37,013 nt of DNA from a bacterium UBP8_UBA817 (GCA_945888435.1 CAMCZW010000002.1:78014-115026), one strand, 5' to 3'; positions 8,229 through 18,565 are shown, numbered from the stretch's first letter. The notes: generated by a model not told the origin, from the letters alone. Made by a program: numbers and translations.

Positions 8229-10805
8229 ATGATAAATCCCGATAAATTAACCATTAAAACTCAAGAAGCTCTGGCCCAAGCGCAACAGGTCGCTCAATCT
8301 AGGTCCCACCAAGAATTAAAGGATGCTCATTTACTGATGGGTATTTTGTTGACTAAAGATACGGCGATTGAGCCTATTTTACAAAAAAATGTGATATCTC
8401 TTGCGATTCTGATCAAAGATATTGAGGCGATTTTAGATAAATATCCTAAGGTTCAAGGGGCCTCTCAGCTTTATGCCTCCTCTGAGTTTAATCAGACATT
8501 CACTGATGCTGAAAAGAAAGCTTCTCAAATGGATGATGACTATATGAGCTGTGAGCATTTACTTTTGGCGTTGACGGATAGTAAAAGCGATACTGGGCGC
8601 CATTTGCGATCTATTGGATTGACTTCAGCGCTTATTCAAAAGTCTTTAGAGGTAATTCGAGGGAGTTCGAAGGTGGATAGCCAAACTCCTGAGGATAAGT
8701 ACCAAACTTTAGAAAAATTTACGATTGATTTAATTGAGCGTGCGAAGAAAGGAAAGTTGGATCCAGTGATTGGCCGTGATGAAGAGATCCGTCGGGTAAT
8801 TCAAGTATTGTGTCGGCGGACAAAAAATAATCCCGTATTGATAGGCGAGCCTGGTGTCGGTAAAACGGCAATTGTGGAGGGACTTGCCCAACGGATTGTG
8901 AGTGGAGATGTACCCGAACTTCTTAAAAATAAACGCTTATTGTCTTTGGATATGGGGACTTTGATTGCAGGTGCAAAATACAGGGGTGAATTTGAAGATC
9001 GGCTTAAAGGTCTACTAAAAGATATCCATAAAAAACAGGGAGAAATTATTCTTTTTATTGATGAATTGCATACTTTAGTCGGAGCAGGGGCATCTGAGGG
9101 CGCGATGGATGCGGCCAATATGCTTAAACCAGCTCTAGCCCGTGGAGAGCTGCGTTGTATCGGTGCCACTACTCTAGATGAGTATCGTAAGTATATTGAG
9201 AAGGACGCGGCTTTAGAGCGGCGATTTCAAAAGACCTATGTGGGAGAGCCGAGTGTTAATGACACGATTGCAATTTTGAGGGGTCTTAAAGAGAAATATG
9301 AAATCCATCATGGGGTTAAAATTTTAGATGATGCAATTTTGGCGGCGGCGCGGTTGTCTGCACGGTATATTACTGATCGATTTTTGCCGGATAAGGCCAT
9401 TGATTTGATTGATGAGGCTGCTTCCAAATTGCGGATTGAAATTGATAGTCTGCCTGAAGAAATTGATGAAATTGACCGTAAAATGACGCAGCTTGAAATC
9501 GAAAAGCAAGCGATTAAACGAGATGATACACCTACTTCTAAACAGAGGTTAGAAGCTCTTGAGAAGGAACTCGCAACTTTAAAAGAATCCGGGACTCATT
9601 TGAAAGCACATTGGAATCATGAAAAAGAACTGATTCAAAAAACAAGAGAAATTAAAGAGAGGCTGGAATTAACCAAGCATCAGGAATCCCAAGAAGAGCG
9701 AAAAGGAAATTATGAAAAAGCATCTGAAATTAGGTATCAATTGTTGCCGGAGTTGATGGCTCAGTTAGAGGCGACTCAACTGCAGTTGTCTCAAATTCAA
9801 GCTGATAAAAAGATGCTTAAAGAGCAAGTGGATGATGAGGATATTGCAGAGATCGTCGCTAAGTGGACGGGTATCCCTGTATCAAAATTGATTGGAACTG
9901 AAAAAGAAAAGCTACTTCATATTGAAGATGCGCTTCATAAGCGAGTTATTGGCCAAACTGAAGCCATTGAGACGGTGGCGAATGCGATTAGGCGTTCGCG
10001 GTCTGGACTGTCTGATCCTAATCGCCCGATTGGTGTGTTTTTGTTTCTTGGTCCGACTGGAGTGGGTAAGACTGAAGTGGCTAAGGCGGTTGCTGAATTT
10101 ATGTTTGATAGCGAGAAAAATATGATTCGGATTGATATGTCTGAATATATGGAAAAACATGCTGTATCCCGATTAATTGGTGCCCCTCCTGGGTATGTTG
10201 GATATGAAGAAGGTGGCCAGCTGACGGAGGCTGTCAGACGTCGACCGTATTCAGTAGTACTGCTTGATGAGCTTGAGAAAGCACATCCAGATGTTTTTAA
10301 TATCCTGTTACAGGTTTTTGATGATGGGCGTCTTACGGATGGTCATGGGAGAACGGTTGATTTTAAAAATACGATTTTAATTATGACTTCTAATGCAGGA
10401 AGTCAAAGTATTTTGAATGAGCCGGATGCGACCCTGAGAGACAACATAATTATGGAGACTTTAAAACAGATTTTTAGGCCTGAATTTTTAAATCGCATTG
10501 ATGATATTGTTCCGTTTACTCGCCTGAGCCAAGATGATTTATCTTATATTATTGATATTCAAGTGATGCGTTTAAATCAGTTACTTAAAGAGAAGGGGAT
10601 TACCTTATCTCTGACGGATAGTGCAAAATCCTATATTGGGCTTAGTGGGTATGACCCTGATTTTGGAGCTAGGCCTTTGAAGCGCAGTATGATGACTTTA
10701 ATTCAAAATCCTATTGCGATTCGACTTTTGAATGGCAGTATGAAACCTGGTGATTCAGTGACTGTTGATTATGAACCAGGAAGCAGCCAATTACTCTTTA
10801 AGTAG
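8229..10805 (+). CDS. clpB: ATP-dependent disaggregase ClpB
   Basis: ClpB is a hexameric AAA+ chaperone that pulls proteins out of aggregates with DnaK. At 858 residues it has full length. Domains in order: paired Clp-N repeats (about 1-145), AAA1 with Walker A GEPGVGKT (206-213), the coiled-coil middle domain (about 403-530) that separates ClpB from ClpA and ClpC, AAA2 with GPTGVGKT (608-615) and sensor region, then the D2 small domain. A strong AAGGAGG precedes the ATG. The 3' end overlaps the 3' end of the opposing secF by 8 bases, with no terminator between them. Confidence 0.98.
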   Translation: MINPDKLTIKTQEALAQAQQVAQSRSHQELKDAHLLMGILLTKDTAIEPILQKNVISLAILIKDIEAILDKYPKVQGASQLYASSEFNQTFTDAEKKASQMDDDYMSCEHLLLALTDSKSDTGRHLRSIGLTSALIQKSLEVIRGSSKVDSQTPEDKYQTLEKFTIDLIERAKKGKLDPVIGRDEEIRRVIQVLCRRTKNNPVLIGEPGVGKTAIVEGLAQRIVSGDVPELLKNKRLLSLDMGTLIAGAKYRGEFEDRLKGLLKDIHKKQGEIILFIDELHTLVGAGASEGAMDAANMLKPALARGELRCIGATTLDEYRKYIEKDAALERRFQKTYVGEPSVNDTIAILRGLKEKYEIHHGVKILDDAILAAARLSARYITDRFLPDKAIDLIDEAASKLRIEIDSLPEEIDEIDRKMTQLEIEKQAIKRDDTPTSKQRLEALEKELATLKESGTHLKAHWNHEKELIQKTREIKERLELTKHQESQEERKGNYEKASEIRYQLLPELMAQLEATQLQLSQIQADKKMLKEQVDDEDIAEIVAKWTGIPVSKLIGTEKEKLLHIEDALHKRVIGQTEAIETVANAIRRSRSGLSDPNRPIGVFLFLGPTGVGKTEVAKAVAEFMFDSEKNMIRIDMSEYMEKHAVSRLIGAPPGYVGYEEGGQLTEAVRRRPYSVVLLDELEKAHPDVFNILLQVFDDGRLTDGHGRTVDFKNTILIMTSNAGSQSILNEPDATLRDNIIMETLKQIFRPEFLNRIDDIVPFTRLSQDDLSYIIDIQVMRLNQLLKEKGITLSLTDSAKSYIGLSGYDPDFGARPLKRSMMTLIQNPIAIRLLNGSMKPGDSVTVDYEPGSSQLLFK

Positions 10806-11703
10806 AGATTTTATTTTGGTTTCGGTTTTCAAGCATTGCAAATGTTGGGCTTGCAATAAACATTGTTGAATAAATTCCGGATGAGATCCCGATTAGGAGA
10901 ATAATACAAAATTCTCTAATTGTACTTCCGCCAAATAGCGCAAGACTGGATACGGCTAATAAGCTGGTAATTGACGTGTTAAAGGTTCTGGATAAGCTTT
11001 GTTTGATCGAGAGATTGGTAATGGCATTGATGCTTTGGTCGGTGATGGTTTTCATATTTTCTCTGATTCGGTCAAAGATGATAATCGTGTCATTAATGGA
11101 ATAGCCTAATACGGTTAATAAGGCGGCCACGAAGGCTGAGTCGATCTCGATATTTAAGATGCTTGCCGCAGATATTGTGATTAATCCATCATGTAGCAAG
11201 GCCATGAGGGCGGCGACTCCAAATGAAAATTGAAATCTCCATGAGATATAAATCATTAAGGTTGCGCTGACGATGGCTAAAATTAGAATTGATTTTGACC
11301 TAAGTTCGTTTCCAAAGCTTGGGCCGATGTAGTCGACTTCGAGGACTTCTACTTTTCTGAAGTCTCGCTTTAACTGATCCTGGATGAGGGAAATCCCATT
11401 GGTTTTGAGGTGTGTTGTTTTGATGATCACTTCTTTGTCTTGAGTGACTTGGATGCTGACTTTATTTAAGCCGATTTTTTCCAGGCTTTGTCGAACATTT
11501 TGAATGAGTTCAATAGTGCTAGTAGATTGGGATTCTCCAATTTTAACCATGATGCTGCTGCCACCGACGAAGTCGATACCATAATTGAGCATCGGTTCGT
11601 TATTAAACACACGGCTGACGCCTAAGCCAAATCCAATGAGCATGACGGTGAGCGAAATGGAAAACCATACTTTATACTTTTCGACTATTTTAAATACTTT
11701 CAT
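10798..11703 (-). CDS. secF: Protein translocase subunit SecF
   Basis: SecF works with SecD and SecYEG to complete protein export using the proton gradient. The 301-residue protein has an N-terminal membrane helix (about 13-30), a periplasmic domain opening with YGIDFVGGSSI, and a five-helix C-terminal block with the conserved TVLGYSINDTIIIFDRIREN. Its ATG overlaps the secD stop as ATGA, a sign of coupling. It is the last gene of the leftward unit. Confidence 0.97.
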   Translation of the reverse strand: MKVFKIVEKYKVWFSISLTVMLIGFGLGVSRVFNNEPMLNYGIDFVGGSSIMVKIGESQSTSTIELIQNVRQSLEKIGLNKVSIQVTQDKEVIIKTTHLKTNGISLIQDQLKRDFRKVEVLEVDYIGPSFGNELRSKSILILAIVSATLMIYISWRFQFSFGVAALMALLHDGLITISAASILNIEIDSAFVAALLTVLGYSINDTIIIFDRIRENMKTITDQSINAITNLSIKQSLSRTFNTSITSLLAVSSLALFGGSTIREFCIILLIGISSGIYSTMFIASPTFAMLENRNQNKIST

Positions 11704-13025
11704 TTTTTCACCTTAAATAATTGTTTTGAACCAAATGCATCTAGCAGAAGGCGGGTTAAGAAAATTGCTGAGAACATACTGACGATGACTCCTAAACTGA
11801 GGGTGACGGCGAATCCTTTGATGGATCCTGAGCCAATAAAGAAAAGAACTACTGATGAGATTAATGTGGTGACATTGGAGTCTAAAATTGCGGTGAAGGC
11901 TCTTGTGAATCCATTTTGAATAGCTTTTTTTTCAGAATCTCCTTTAGCGACTTCTTCTTTGATCCGTTCAAAGATAATCACGTTGGCGTCCACGGCCATA
12001 CCGATTGTGAGGATGAACCCTGCAATTCCAGGTAGCGTGAGCGTTGCACCAAATAATTTGAGGGCCGCAAAACAAATGAATGCGTAGGCGACTAATGCGC
12101 CGGATGCAATAACACCCGGGATTTTGTAGACCATTATCATGAAGATGATGACTAGGCTTAATCCGATAATCCCTGCGATTTTACTTTTGTTGATGGAGTC
12201 TTTCCCCAGTGTTGGGCCGATGATTTTGTTGGAGATCATTTCGACTGGGATTGGGAGCGAGCCTGCTTTTAATTGGATGGTGAGAGTTTTCATTTCATCG
12301 ATTGAAAAATGGCCTGAAATTTGAGCTTGCCCACCAGGGATTGGCTCGCTGATATTGGGTGCTGAAATAACGCGGCGATCTAGTGTGATGGCCAATGGTT
12401 TACCGATGTTTCTTTTGGTGACTTCATAAAACTTTTCGGCCCCTTCTTTGTTAAATTGAATATTAACAACAGGTTCTCCGTATTGATTTGTTCCAGGAGT
12501 GGCGCTTTTAAGATCACGTCCTGTGAGGACTACCTTTTTTAGGATAATAGGTCTTTCTGAAGTGACCTTGTCGGTGACGGGGTCTTTTGTGGCTAGGGTT
12601 TGAAGTTCCCCCTCATCTCCTAGTAAGATCTCTATTTTTTCTGGGGAGAGTCTTTCCATATTCTGAGGGGCCCATTCGGCTTCAACAAATTCAAGAAGGG
12701 CTGTGTCTCCAATGAGTTTAATAGCCTGTTCAGGATTTTTAATTCCAGGTAGTTGGACTACGATTTGGTGACTTCCTTTTCTTTGGATGAGAGGTTCTGT
12801 GACTCCAAGGCTATCGATTCGGTTTCGGATGACTTCTAGTACACCCATGACAGCATCATTATCTGCTTTGGTTGTTGCGGTGTTTTTGGCTTCTAAAATA
12901 ATTTGGCTTCCACCTTGTAGATCTAGACCTAGATTCATAGGAATGGAAGGGAGGAATGAAATGACTACGGCTCCAACAACGATTACGATCGAGATCAGAC
13001 TTTTGATTTTTGTTTGCATTTTCAT
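11700..13025 (-). CDS. secD: Protein translocase subunit SecD
   Basis: Partner of SecF in the inner membrane. The 441-residue protein has an N-terminal helix, the D1 motif NLGLDLQGGSQI, a periplasmic domain (P1) shorter than that of E. coli SecD, and a C-terminal RND-type membrane block with TLPGIAGFILTIGMAVDANVIIFERIKEE, which contains the proton-pathway Asp. AAGGA lies before the ATG. Ten bases separate it from the lysS stop codon. Confidence 0.97.
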   Translation of the reverse strand: MKMQTKIKSLISIVIVVGAVVISFLPSIPMNLGLDLQGGSQIILEAKNTATTKADNDAVMGVLEVIRNRIDSLGVTEPLIQRKGSHQIVVQLPGIKNPEQAIKLIGDTALLEFVEAEWAPQNMERLSPEKIEILLGDEGELQTLATKDPVTDKVTSERPIILKKVVLTGRDLKSATPGTNQYGEPVVNIQFNKEGAEKFYEVTKRNIGKPLAITLDRRVISAPNISEPIPGGQAQISGHFSIDEMKTLTIQLKAGSLPIPVEMISNKIIGPTLGKDSINKSKIAGIIGLSLVIIFMIMVYKIPGVIASGALVAYAFICFAALKLFGATLTLPGIAGFILTIGMAVDANVIIFERIKEEVAKGDSEKKAIQNGFTRAFTAILDSNVTTLISSVVLFFIGSGSIKGFAVTLSLGVIVSMFSAIFLTRLLLDAFGSKQLFKVKK

Positions 13026-13035
13026 GATAGCGTCC

Positions 13036-14523
13036 TTATGTATTTGGTGATGTGTTGCTTTTCATGTGAGGGAAAAACAGAACGTCTCTGATTGTTTCAC
13101 TGTTGGTTAAAAGCATGATGATGCGGTCAATACCGATACCAAGGCCACCTGTTGGAGGCATGCCATATTTAAGGGCGTTAATATAGTCTTCATCCATTGG
13201 ATGGGCCTCTTCGTCACCGGCTTCTTTTGCTTTTTGTTGGTCTTGAAACCGTTCTAGCTGATCAATTGGGTCGTTTAACTCGGAATAGGAATTGGCGACT
13301 TCCATGGTATTGATGATGAGCTCAAAGCGTTCAACAAGATTGGGGTTATTACGGTGGCGTTTTGCGAGTGGAGAGGTTTCCCATGGGTAATCCGTAATAA
13401 AGACAGGGTTTTGTAAATGATGCTCAACGGCTTTGTCATAGATGTAGTTGAGTAGCTGACCTTTAAGTGGCTTGTTGGAGATGTCCAGACCTAAACGATG
13501 GGCAACTTCTCTCAAAGAGTCTAGTGAGGAATCCATATCGACATTGGCATGTGTTTTTAGGGCTTCACTGAGTGTCATTCGTTTAAATGGCGGGGTGAAA
13601 TCAATTTGGGTTCCTTGATAGTCGATTTGGTAGCTTCCGTGGACTGATTTGACTAGGGATGACAGCAAATTTTCGGTAAGGGTCATCATGTCATTGTAAT
13701 CTGCATAGGCTTGATACAGCTCGAGTAGGGTGTATTCTGGATTATGTTTGAAGGAAGTGCCTTCGTTTCGGAATACTCGTCCGATTTCGTATACTTTTTC
13801 AAAGCCACCAACAATCAGTCGTTTTAAGGGGAGTTCAAGAGAAATTCTTAAAAATAACTCTTCGCCTAGGTCATTATGAAAAGTTTTAAATGGTCGTGCA
13901 GCGGCTCCGCCATAAGTATTTCCTAATACAGGAGTTTCGACTTCGATAAACTGTTCGTTGTACAGGAAATCTCTAAGTTCTCTGATGATACGGGATCTTA
14001 GCTCAAATGTTTTTTTGACTTCCTGGTTTGCGATGAGATCAATATATCTGTAGCGATATCTTAATTCTTTGTCTTGGAGACCATGATACTTTTCTGGAAG
14101 TGGTTTTAATGATTTGGTGAGGAGTTCAGCTGACGTGATTCTAAGTGATAATTCGCCGCGTTGGGTTAAAAATAAAATCCCTTTGACCCCGATAATATCC
14201 CCAATATCGATGGACATGATGGTTTCAAAGGACTCTGCATCTGAGGTTGTGTTGTTGACATAGTATTGGATGACGCCTGAGGTATCTAAAATATTTCCAA
14301 AGCTTGCCTTGCCATGTCCTCGTCTTGCGATGACCCGTCCTGCGATGCTGAACTCTTGAGGTTCTGTTGCTGTGAAATCGATGGTTTCTGCAATTTTAAG
14401 GACTTCTGCAACTGAGTGCGTTTTGGCGTAGTTGTATGGAAATGGATGAGTTGTAGTTTCTCGTAAGCGGTTAAGCTTTTCTAATCTTAATTCTTCTTCG
14501 CTTAAATGCTGAGTTTCAGACAT
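13036..14523 (-). CDS. lysS: Lysyl-tRNA synthetase, class II
   Basis: This enzyme charges tRNA-Lys. The 495-residue protein has the anticodon-binding OB fold (about 60-165, with IAGRVIARRGHGKASF) followed by the class IIb catalytic core: motif 2 RVFRNEGTSFKHNPEYTLLE and motif 3 GLGIGIDRIIMLLT near the C-terminus. Length and order are standard. The spacing from the upstream STAS gene is only 9 bases and no strong Shine-Dalgarno sequence is visible before its ATG, so it may depend on coupling. Confidence 0.98.
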   Translation of the reverse strand: MSETQHLSEEELRLEKLNRLRETTTHPFPYNYAKTHSVAEVLKIAETIDFTATEPQEFSIAGRVIARRGHGKASFGNILDTSGVIQYYVNNTTSDAESFETIMSIDIGDIIGVKGILFLTQRGELSLRITSAELLTKSLKPLPEKYHGLQDKELRYRYRYIDLIANQEVKKTFELRSRIIRELRDFLYNEQFIEVETPVLGNTYGGAAARPFKTFHNDLGEELFLRISLELPLKRLIVGGFEKVYEIGRVFRNEGTSFKHNPEYTLLELYQAYADYNDMMTLTENLLSSLVKSVHGSYQIDYQGTQIDFTPPFKRMTLSEALKTHANVDMDSSLDSLREVAHRLGLDISNKPLKGQLLNYIYDKAVEHHLQNPVFITDYPWETSPLAKRHRNNPNLVERFELIINTMEVANSYSELNDPIDQLERFQDQQKAKEAGDEEAHPMDEDYINALKYGMPPTGGLGIGIDRIIMLLTNSETIRDVLFFPHMKSNTSPNT

Positions 14524-14532
14524 CGCGATACT

Positions 14533-14919
14533 TTAGTTTGCTGCGCCTAGGACTGCAAGAGCGGCCTCTTCGGTTTGAACAACTTTAATTTTGCTGGACA
14601 TTTTAGTGATATCAAGGACGCGTTTAACGTCTTTGCTTGGTTTTAAGATGACGAGTTGGCCATTGTTATGAAGTGCTTTTTTGTGACCTTCAAAAATTGC
14701 CCAAAGTCCTGATGAATCGATGTAGTTGATATATCTCATATCGAGGATAATTTTACCTTTTCCACGGTTGATGATTTGGTTAATCGCTTTAACGAATTTT
14801 GCTTGGCTTTCAATATCGAGTTCAAAGTATCCAGAAATGGCCTGTGTTTTTTCGTTAAATTCAGTTCCGATTTCAATCTTAACGACTTCTTTTGTTAAAT
14901 TTGTTGTGTGAGTCTTCAT
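14533..14919 (-). CDS. STAS-domain anti-sigma-factor antagonist (SpoIIAA/RsbV-like)
   Basis: In partner switching, this type of protein binds a GHKL kinase when unphosphorylated and frees the kinase's other partner. The 128-residue product is a single STAS domain with ILDMRYINYIDSSGLWAI; Ser69 in DSSG is the expected phosphorylation site. It has about 15 extra N-terminal residues compared with SpoIIAA. The kinase and the matching PP2C phosphatase are both domains of the protein encoded 65 bases upstream, so all three parts of the switch are local. GGGG about 7 bases before the ATG serves as ribosome site. Its output partner (a sigma factor or other effector) is not encoded here. Confidence 0.93.
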   Translation of the reverse strand: MKTHTTNLTKEVVKIEIGTEFNEKTQAISGYFELDIESQAKFVKAINQIINRGKGKIILDMRYINYIDSSGLWAIFEGHKKALHNNGQLVILKPSKDVKRVLDITKMSSKIKVVQTEEAALAVLGAAN

Positions 14920-14951
14920 TATTTAACCCCTGCCTCGATAAAAGTGTGATT

Positions 14952-14957
14952 ATTATA
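14952..14957 (-). promoter_or_regulatory. Candidate -10 box before the STAS gene
   Basis: TATAAT on the minus strand lies 33 bases before the STAS start, inside the 65-base gap after the sensor gene. The region 17-18 bases further upstream (TCGTTC or GTCGTT) is a poor -35 box. It could give STAS-lysS-secD-secF expression independent of the signalling genes. Confidence 0.4.
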
Positions 14958-14984
14958 CATGATTGTGAATCCTTGAACGACCCC

Positions 14985-17900
14985 TTATTGCTTTATTTTT
15001 TTGATTAATATTAATTCATTTCCAATATTTGGAATTTGTTTTCGGATTACCTTGTCCATCAATGTGTTAATCAGAAAGACCCCAAGGCCTGATCCTTCGA
15101 GATCTTTAAGATCCTGACGTTTATTTTTGATTGTTTTTTGGTGGACTGAATGGCCGAAATCGGTGAGTGTGATTTCGATGCGATCGAGATAGATTTTGCT
15201 ACTTAAAATGATTTTGCCATCGGTTTTTCCAAAATAGACATGCTCTATGATGTTGGATTGGGCTTCATCGACTGCTAATTTGATGTCAAACATGGTGCTT
15301 TTTTTGATTTTATTTTTTTTACAGATGTCTTCGATATAGGTTCTTACTTTTTTGACATCTTCTTTTGTACTTGTAACTTCGATTTCGGAGTGAAACAAAA
15401 CGGTTGATTTTGGGAGTCTTTTTTGGATGGTTTTGCTGTGTTTAATGCAGACGAGCGTCATATCGTCTTCCATGTGATTAAGATTTGAAAATTCTTTGAT
15501 TGTTTCTGTGAGTTTCTGAATGATTTTTTCAGGTTTAAAAGGGCTATTTTTTTTAAGCTCATCTTTTAGTCGATTTAATCCGAAAATATTGCCGTGTTTA
15601 TTTTTAGATTCGATGATGCCATCGGTAAATAAAAAGAGAATATCGTCCTGGTGAAGCTTGATTTTTTTCTCTTCAAAAATAGTGTCTTCCATTCCACCTA
15701 GGGGGAAGCCTAGGGTGTCGAGTAATGTGCATTTATTTTTGCTAATCCATAAAGCGGGTTCATGTCCTGCGTTAGTGTAGGTGAATACATTCGTTTCTGT
15801 ATTGAGAATCCCGTAGAATGTCGGGATGAATTTGGTGATAACTGGATCTTTAGATAAGAGTTGGTTTAGAAACGACATGGCATTTTTAGGGGATTCAAAT
15901 CTAAAAATATGAGAATAAAGAGTGCTTTTTAAGGCGGCCATAAATAATCCAGCAGGAATACCTTTGCCAACGATGTCTGCAATTAAAATGCCAATTGTAT
16001 TGTTGGAGATTTCGAAAAAGTCAAAGTAGTCCCCTCCAATTTCACGAGCGGGTTTGGAAAGAGCGCTAAATTGAAAGTGCGAGTGTTTAGGTGTTTCAGA
16101 TGGAAGTAGGCCTAACTGAATTTTATGAGCAACGGCAAGTTCTTGCTCTAAATTCTGCTGTTTGAGCTTTTCTTGGTATAGAAGAGCGTTTTGGATGGAA
16201 GTTCCCATGAGTGATGTGATTGAGATGAGGGTGTTGAGATCATCGCCGTTGATGTCTTGATGTGGATTATCGATTTTTTGAATTAAATTTAAGATGCCAA
16301 TTAATTTGTTTTTTGCGCGTATTGGGATGCATAAATAGCTTTTGATTTTGATTTTGGTTTGCTGAACCATGTTGTCGTTATTGGGGTAGTCTGAAATGTG
16401 ATGCATGATTTCAGTTGCGCTGACATGATCTGAGATGCTGACCCCATTTTTAAATTGATATTGGATCCTAATTTTATCTGGAAAATTAGAGTGGACCTGA
16501 GTGTAAAATTGAGTAGCGGATGCTTCTTTGAGCTGAATAGATCCCATGTCAGCGCCTGCGATTGTCATGATGAATTCCATGAGAACTTCGAGCAAGTTGT
16601 CGAGGTCGGAGATGGAGTTAATAATTTGGTCTACTTTGGTAATAATGTCTAATCGTTGGACCTTTGTCCGGTTGGCTTTTTCGATTTCAGTGGTGTCCCT
16701 GAGTACGATTACTGTACCAACTGTGACGCTTTCGCTGTTAATGACGGGGGAAATGGTGATGGACAGGATTTGGTTTTGAAGTGTGGTTTCAATATTACTG
16801 ACTGTTTCATTGGTTTTTTTGACCTGGGTATACAGATTAAAGATTTTCATATTTTTAAGTAGTTGAGGAATGAGGGTGGAAGTTTCTAGCATTGTTTCGT
16901 CTAGATTAAATAGATTTTGTGCAGATGGGTTGATAATTTCGATGGTGTCGTCGAGGTTAATCATGATGATGCTTTCTTGCATACTTTGAATGAGTGAGTT
17001 TATTTTTGATTTTTCGGCTTCTTTAACCATTTTGACGCGGCCTAGGTGACCTGCGAGCTGGTTGGCCATGGTATGTAGGAAGGTCATTTCGTTACGGGCA
17101 AATGAGTTTTTGGCGATAGAGCCCACGGTTAAGATTCCGATGACGTCATCTTTAAAGATTAAAGGGACATTGGCGAGAGATTTAAGTGGAGTAGGTGTTT
17201 TTGAAATTAATTTTGGATTAAATCGCTTATTGGTAGTGACTGAAATGGTGTCTAAATTAATGGGTTTTGAGGTGAAGGGCAAAATACTTGAAATGACGCC
17301 GCCTTGGATTTTGCTGATGTCTTCTTCGTTGAGTGGGTAGTCAATATTTGAAATAATTTCACCATTAGGATTGAACTCTAGCAAGAAAATATTGCAGATT
17401 TCTAGATTGAGCACTTTCATCAGGGATTCCATCGTGACGCTAGTAATGTGAGTTTTATCGAGACTTCCGCCTAAACTATTGGAGGTGTCGTAGAGGACGG
17501 TTAATTCTAAAATCCTTCGTTTGAGGGCTTCTTCATCTTCTTGAATTCGTTTTTTGAGTTCTTTTTTGTCGCTTAAAAGACTTTCGATTCTTTTATGGAT
17601 AAATAGATTGTCTAACGCGGTTTCGCACTCTTTTAGCCAGATTGTTAGGGGTGTTTCAAATTCTTTTAGTTGCCATAAGGGCTGATTATGGTCCCAATTA
17701 TTGAGAGCAATGACGCCAATGATGCCGATGTCTTCAGATTGAAGTGTGCAGTATAAAATTTCGTTACAAGGGGAGCCTACATTTAATTTATCTCGTTTGA
17801 GCTGATTTTTGTCGGTGTAGTGGAAGTTTTCTCTATCGCTAATGAGCTGATAAAGAGGGTGGGGGATTGTTTTTTTTGCTTCTTGGATGAGCCATTTCAT

Positions 17901-18125
17901 TTCAAGTGTGGGGATTGGCCAGCCATTTTTAGGGAAATGGTGAAGCAGGGAATTTGTTTTAGGTTTAAATATATTGATCGTAACTGACGAAAAGTTAAAT
18001 CCTTCTTGGAGTCCTGTGTAAATTGTGGATAAAAGTTCTTCTTCTGTCATAATCCTTTTTTTCATTGCTGTGGAGAGTTCTTTGATGAGAGCTTGGTTGA
18101 TTTGATGTGACATTTGGGCGCTCAT
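14985..18125 (-). CDS. Multi-sensor PP2C (SpoIIE-type) phosphatase fused to a GHKL (RsbW-type) kinase domain
   Basis: The 1046-residue soluble protein reads, by pattern, as GAF (about 15-175), coiled coil (180-210), GAF (205-365), PAS (375-485), GAF (490-655), SpoIIE-type PP2C phosphatase (about 675-895) and HATPase_c (about 910-1046). In the phosphatase, the metal-binding Asp residues are present: GGDYFDFF (Asp699), IADIVGKG (Asp717) and EDDMTLV (Asp887/Asp888). In the kinase domain, the N-box VDEAQSNIIEH (952-962, Asn958) and G-box GSGLGVFL (1011-1018) look intact. The PP2C and kinase activities normally oppose each other on a STAS protein, and such a protein is encoded next. The ATG overlaps the receiver gene's stop (ATGA), implying coupling. 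Which ligands the sensor domains bind is unknown. Confidence 0.92.
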   Translation of the reverse strand: MSAQMSHQINQALIKELSTAMKKRIMTEEELLSTIYTGLQEGFNFSSVTINIFKPKTNSLLHHFPKNGWPIPTLEMKWLIQEAKKTIPHPLYQLISDRENFHYTDKNQLKRDKLNVGSPCNEILYCTLQSEDIGIIGVIALNNWDHNQPLWQLKEFETPLTIWLKECETALDNLFIHKRIESLLSDKKELKKRIQEDEEALKRRILELTVLYDTSNSLGGSLDKTHITSVTMESLMKVLNLEICNIFLLEFNPNGEIISNIDYPLNEEDISKIQGGVISSILPFTSKPINLDTISVTTNKRFNPKLISKTPTPLKSLANVPLIFKDDVIGILTVGSIAKNSFARNEMTFLHTMANQLAGHLGRVKMVKEAEKSKINSLIQSMQESIIMINLDDTIEIINPSAQNLFNLDETMLETSTLIPQLLKNMKIFNLYTQVKKTNETVSNIETTLQNQILSITISPVINSESVTVGTVIVLRDTTEIEKANRTKVQRLDIITKVDQIINSISDLDNLLEVLMEFIMTIAGADMGSIQLKEASATQFYTQVHSNFPDKIRIQYQFKNGVSISDHVSATEIMHHISDYPNNDNMVQQTKIKIKSYLCIPIRAKNKLIGILNLIQKIDNPHQDINGDDLNTLISITSLMGTSIQNALLYQEKLKQQNLEQELAVAHKIQLGLLPSETPKHSHFQFSALSKPAREIGGDYFDFFEISNNTIGILIADIVGKGIPAGLFMAALKSTLYSHIFRFESPKNAMSFLNQLLSKDPVITKFIPTFYGILNTETNVFTYTNAGHEPALWISKNKCTLLDTLGFPLGGMEDTIFEEKKIKLHQDDILFLFTDGIIESKNKHGNIFGLNRLKDELKKNSPFKPEKIIQKLTETIKEFSNLNHMEDDMTLVCIKHSKTIQKRLPKSTVLFHSEIEVTSTKEDVKKVRTYIEDICKKNKIKKSTMFDIKLAVDEAQSNIIEHVYFGKTDGKIILSSKIYLDRIEITLTDFGHSVHQKTIKNKRQDLKDLEGSGLGVFLINTLMDKVIRKQIPNIGNELILIKKIKQ

Positions 18126-18505
18126 GAGGCGCTCTTGCTGGAGATATCGGTGATAATACTGAGTACTCTTTCCATGTCGAATGGCTTATACAAAATGCCA
18201 AATGCGCCCAAGTCATAAATATTTTTGATAAGGGTGTCGATTGAATAGCCGGTCATCATTAGTACTTTGATTAGGGGATTGATACTCATGAGTTCTTTTA
18301 AAATGGTGAGTCCGGATGCTTCTTTAAGTTTGACGTCTACGAGTGCGATGTCGATTTTTGGGTTTTTTTGCATGACTTGATAAAATCCAGCGGTCGAAGT
18401 TGCGGTAATCACTCTGTATCCGTTTTGCGACAGAATGAGGTCTAATATTGAAGTAATTGATGCATCATCATCGATTACTAAAATTGTTTTTTCTTGCTTT
18501 GTCAT
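18122..18505 (-). CDS. Stand-alone response-regulator receiver protein
   Basis: The 127-residue protein is a receiver domain with no output domain, like CheY or Spo0F. Key residues are present: acidic pair Asp12/Asp13, phosphoacceptor Asp57 in ALVDVKL, Thr85 in MMTG and Lys107 in YKPF. It is coupled by an ATGA overlap to the large PP2C/kinase gene, so it most likely feeds histidine-kinase input into the phosphatase. No histidine kinase is encoded nearby. GAGGG lies about 6 bases before the start. Confidence 0.95.
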   Translation of the reverse strand: MTKQEKTILVIDDDASITSILDLILSQNGYRVITATSTAGFYQVMQKNPKIDIALVDVKLKEASGLTILKELMSINPLIKVLMMTGYSIDTLIKNIYDLGAFGILYKPFDMERVLSIITDISSKSAS

Positions 18506-18565
18506 CAGACCCTCTAAGTTTCTGCTTCACTCTTTTGCTTTAGGCGTGGTTGGGGGAGCTCTCCA

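Noticed and set aside
8801..9169. Minus-strand open frame of 122 codons
   Set aside because: It is antisense to the AAA1 domain of clpB and is explained by that gene's codon pattern.
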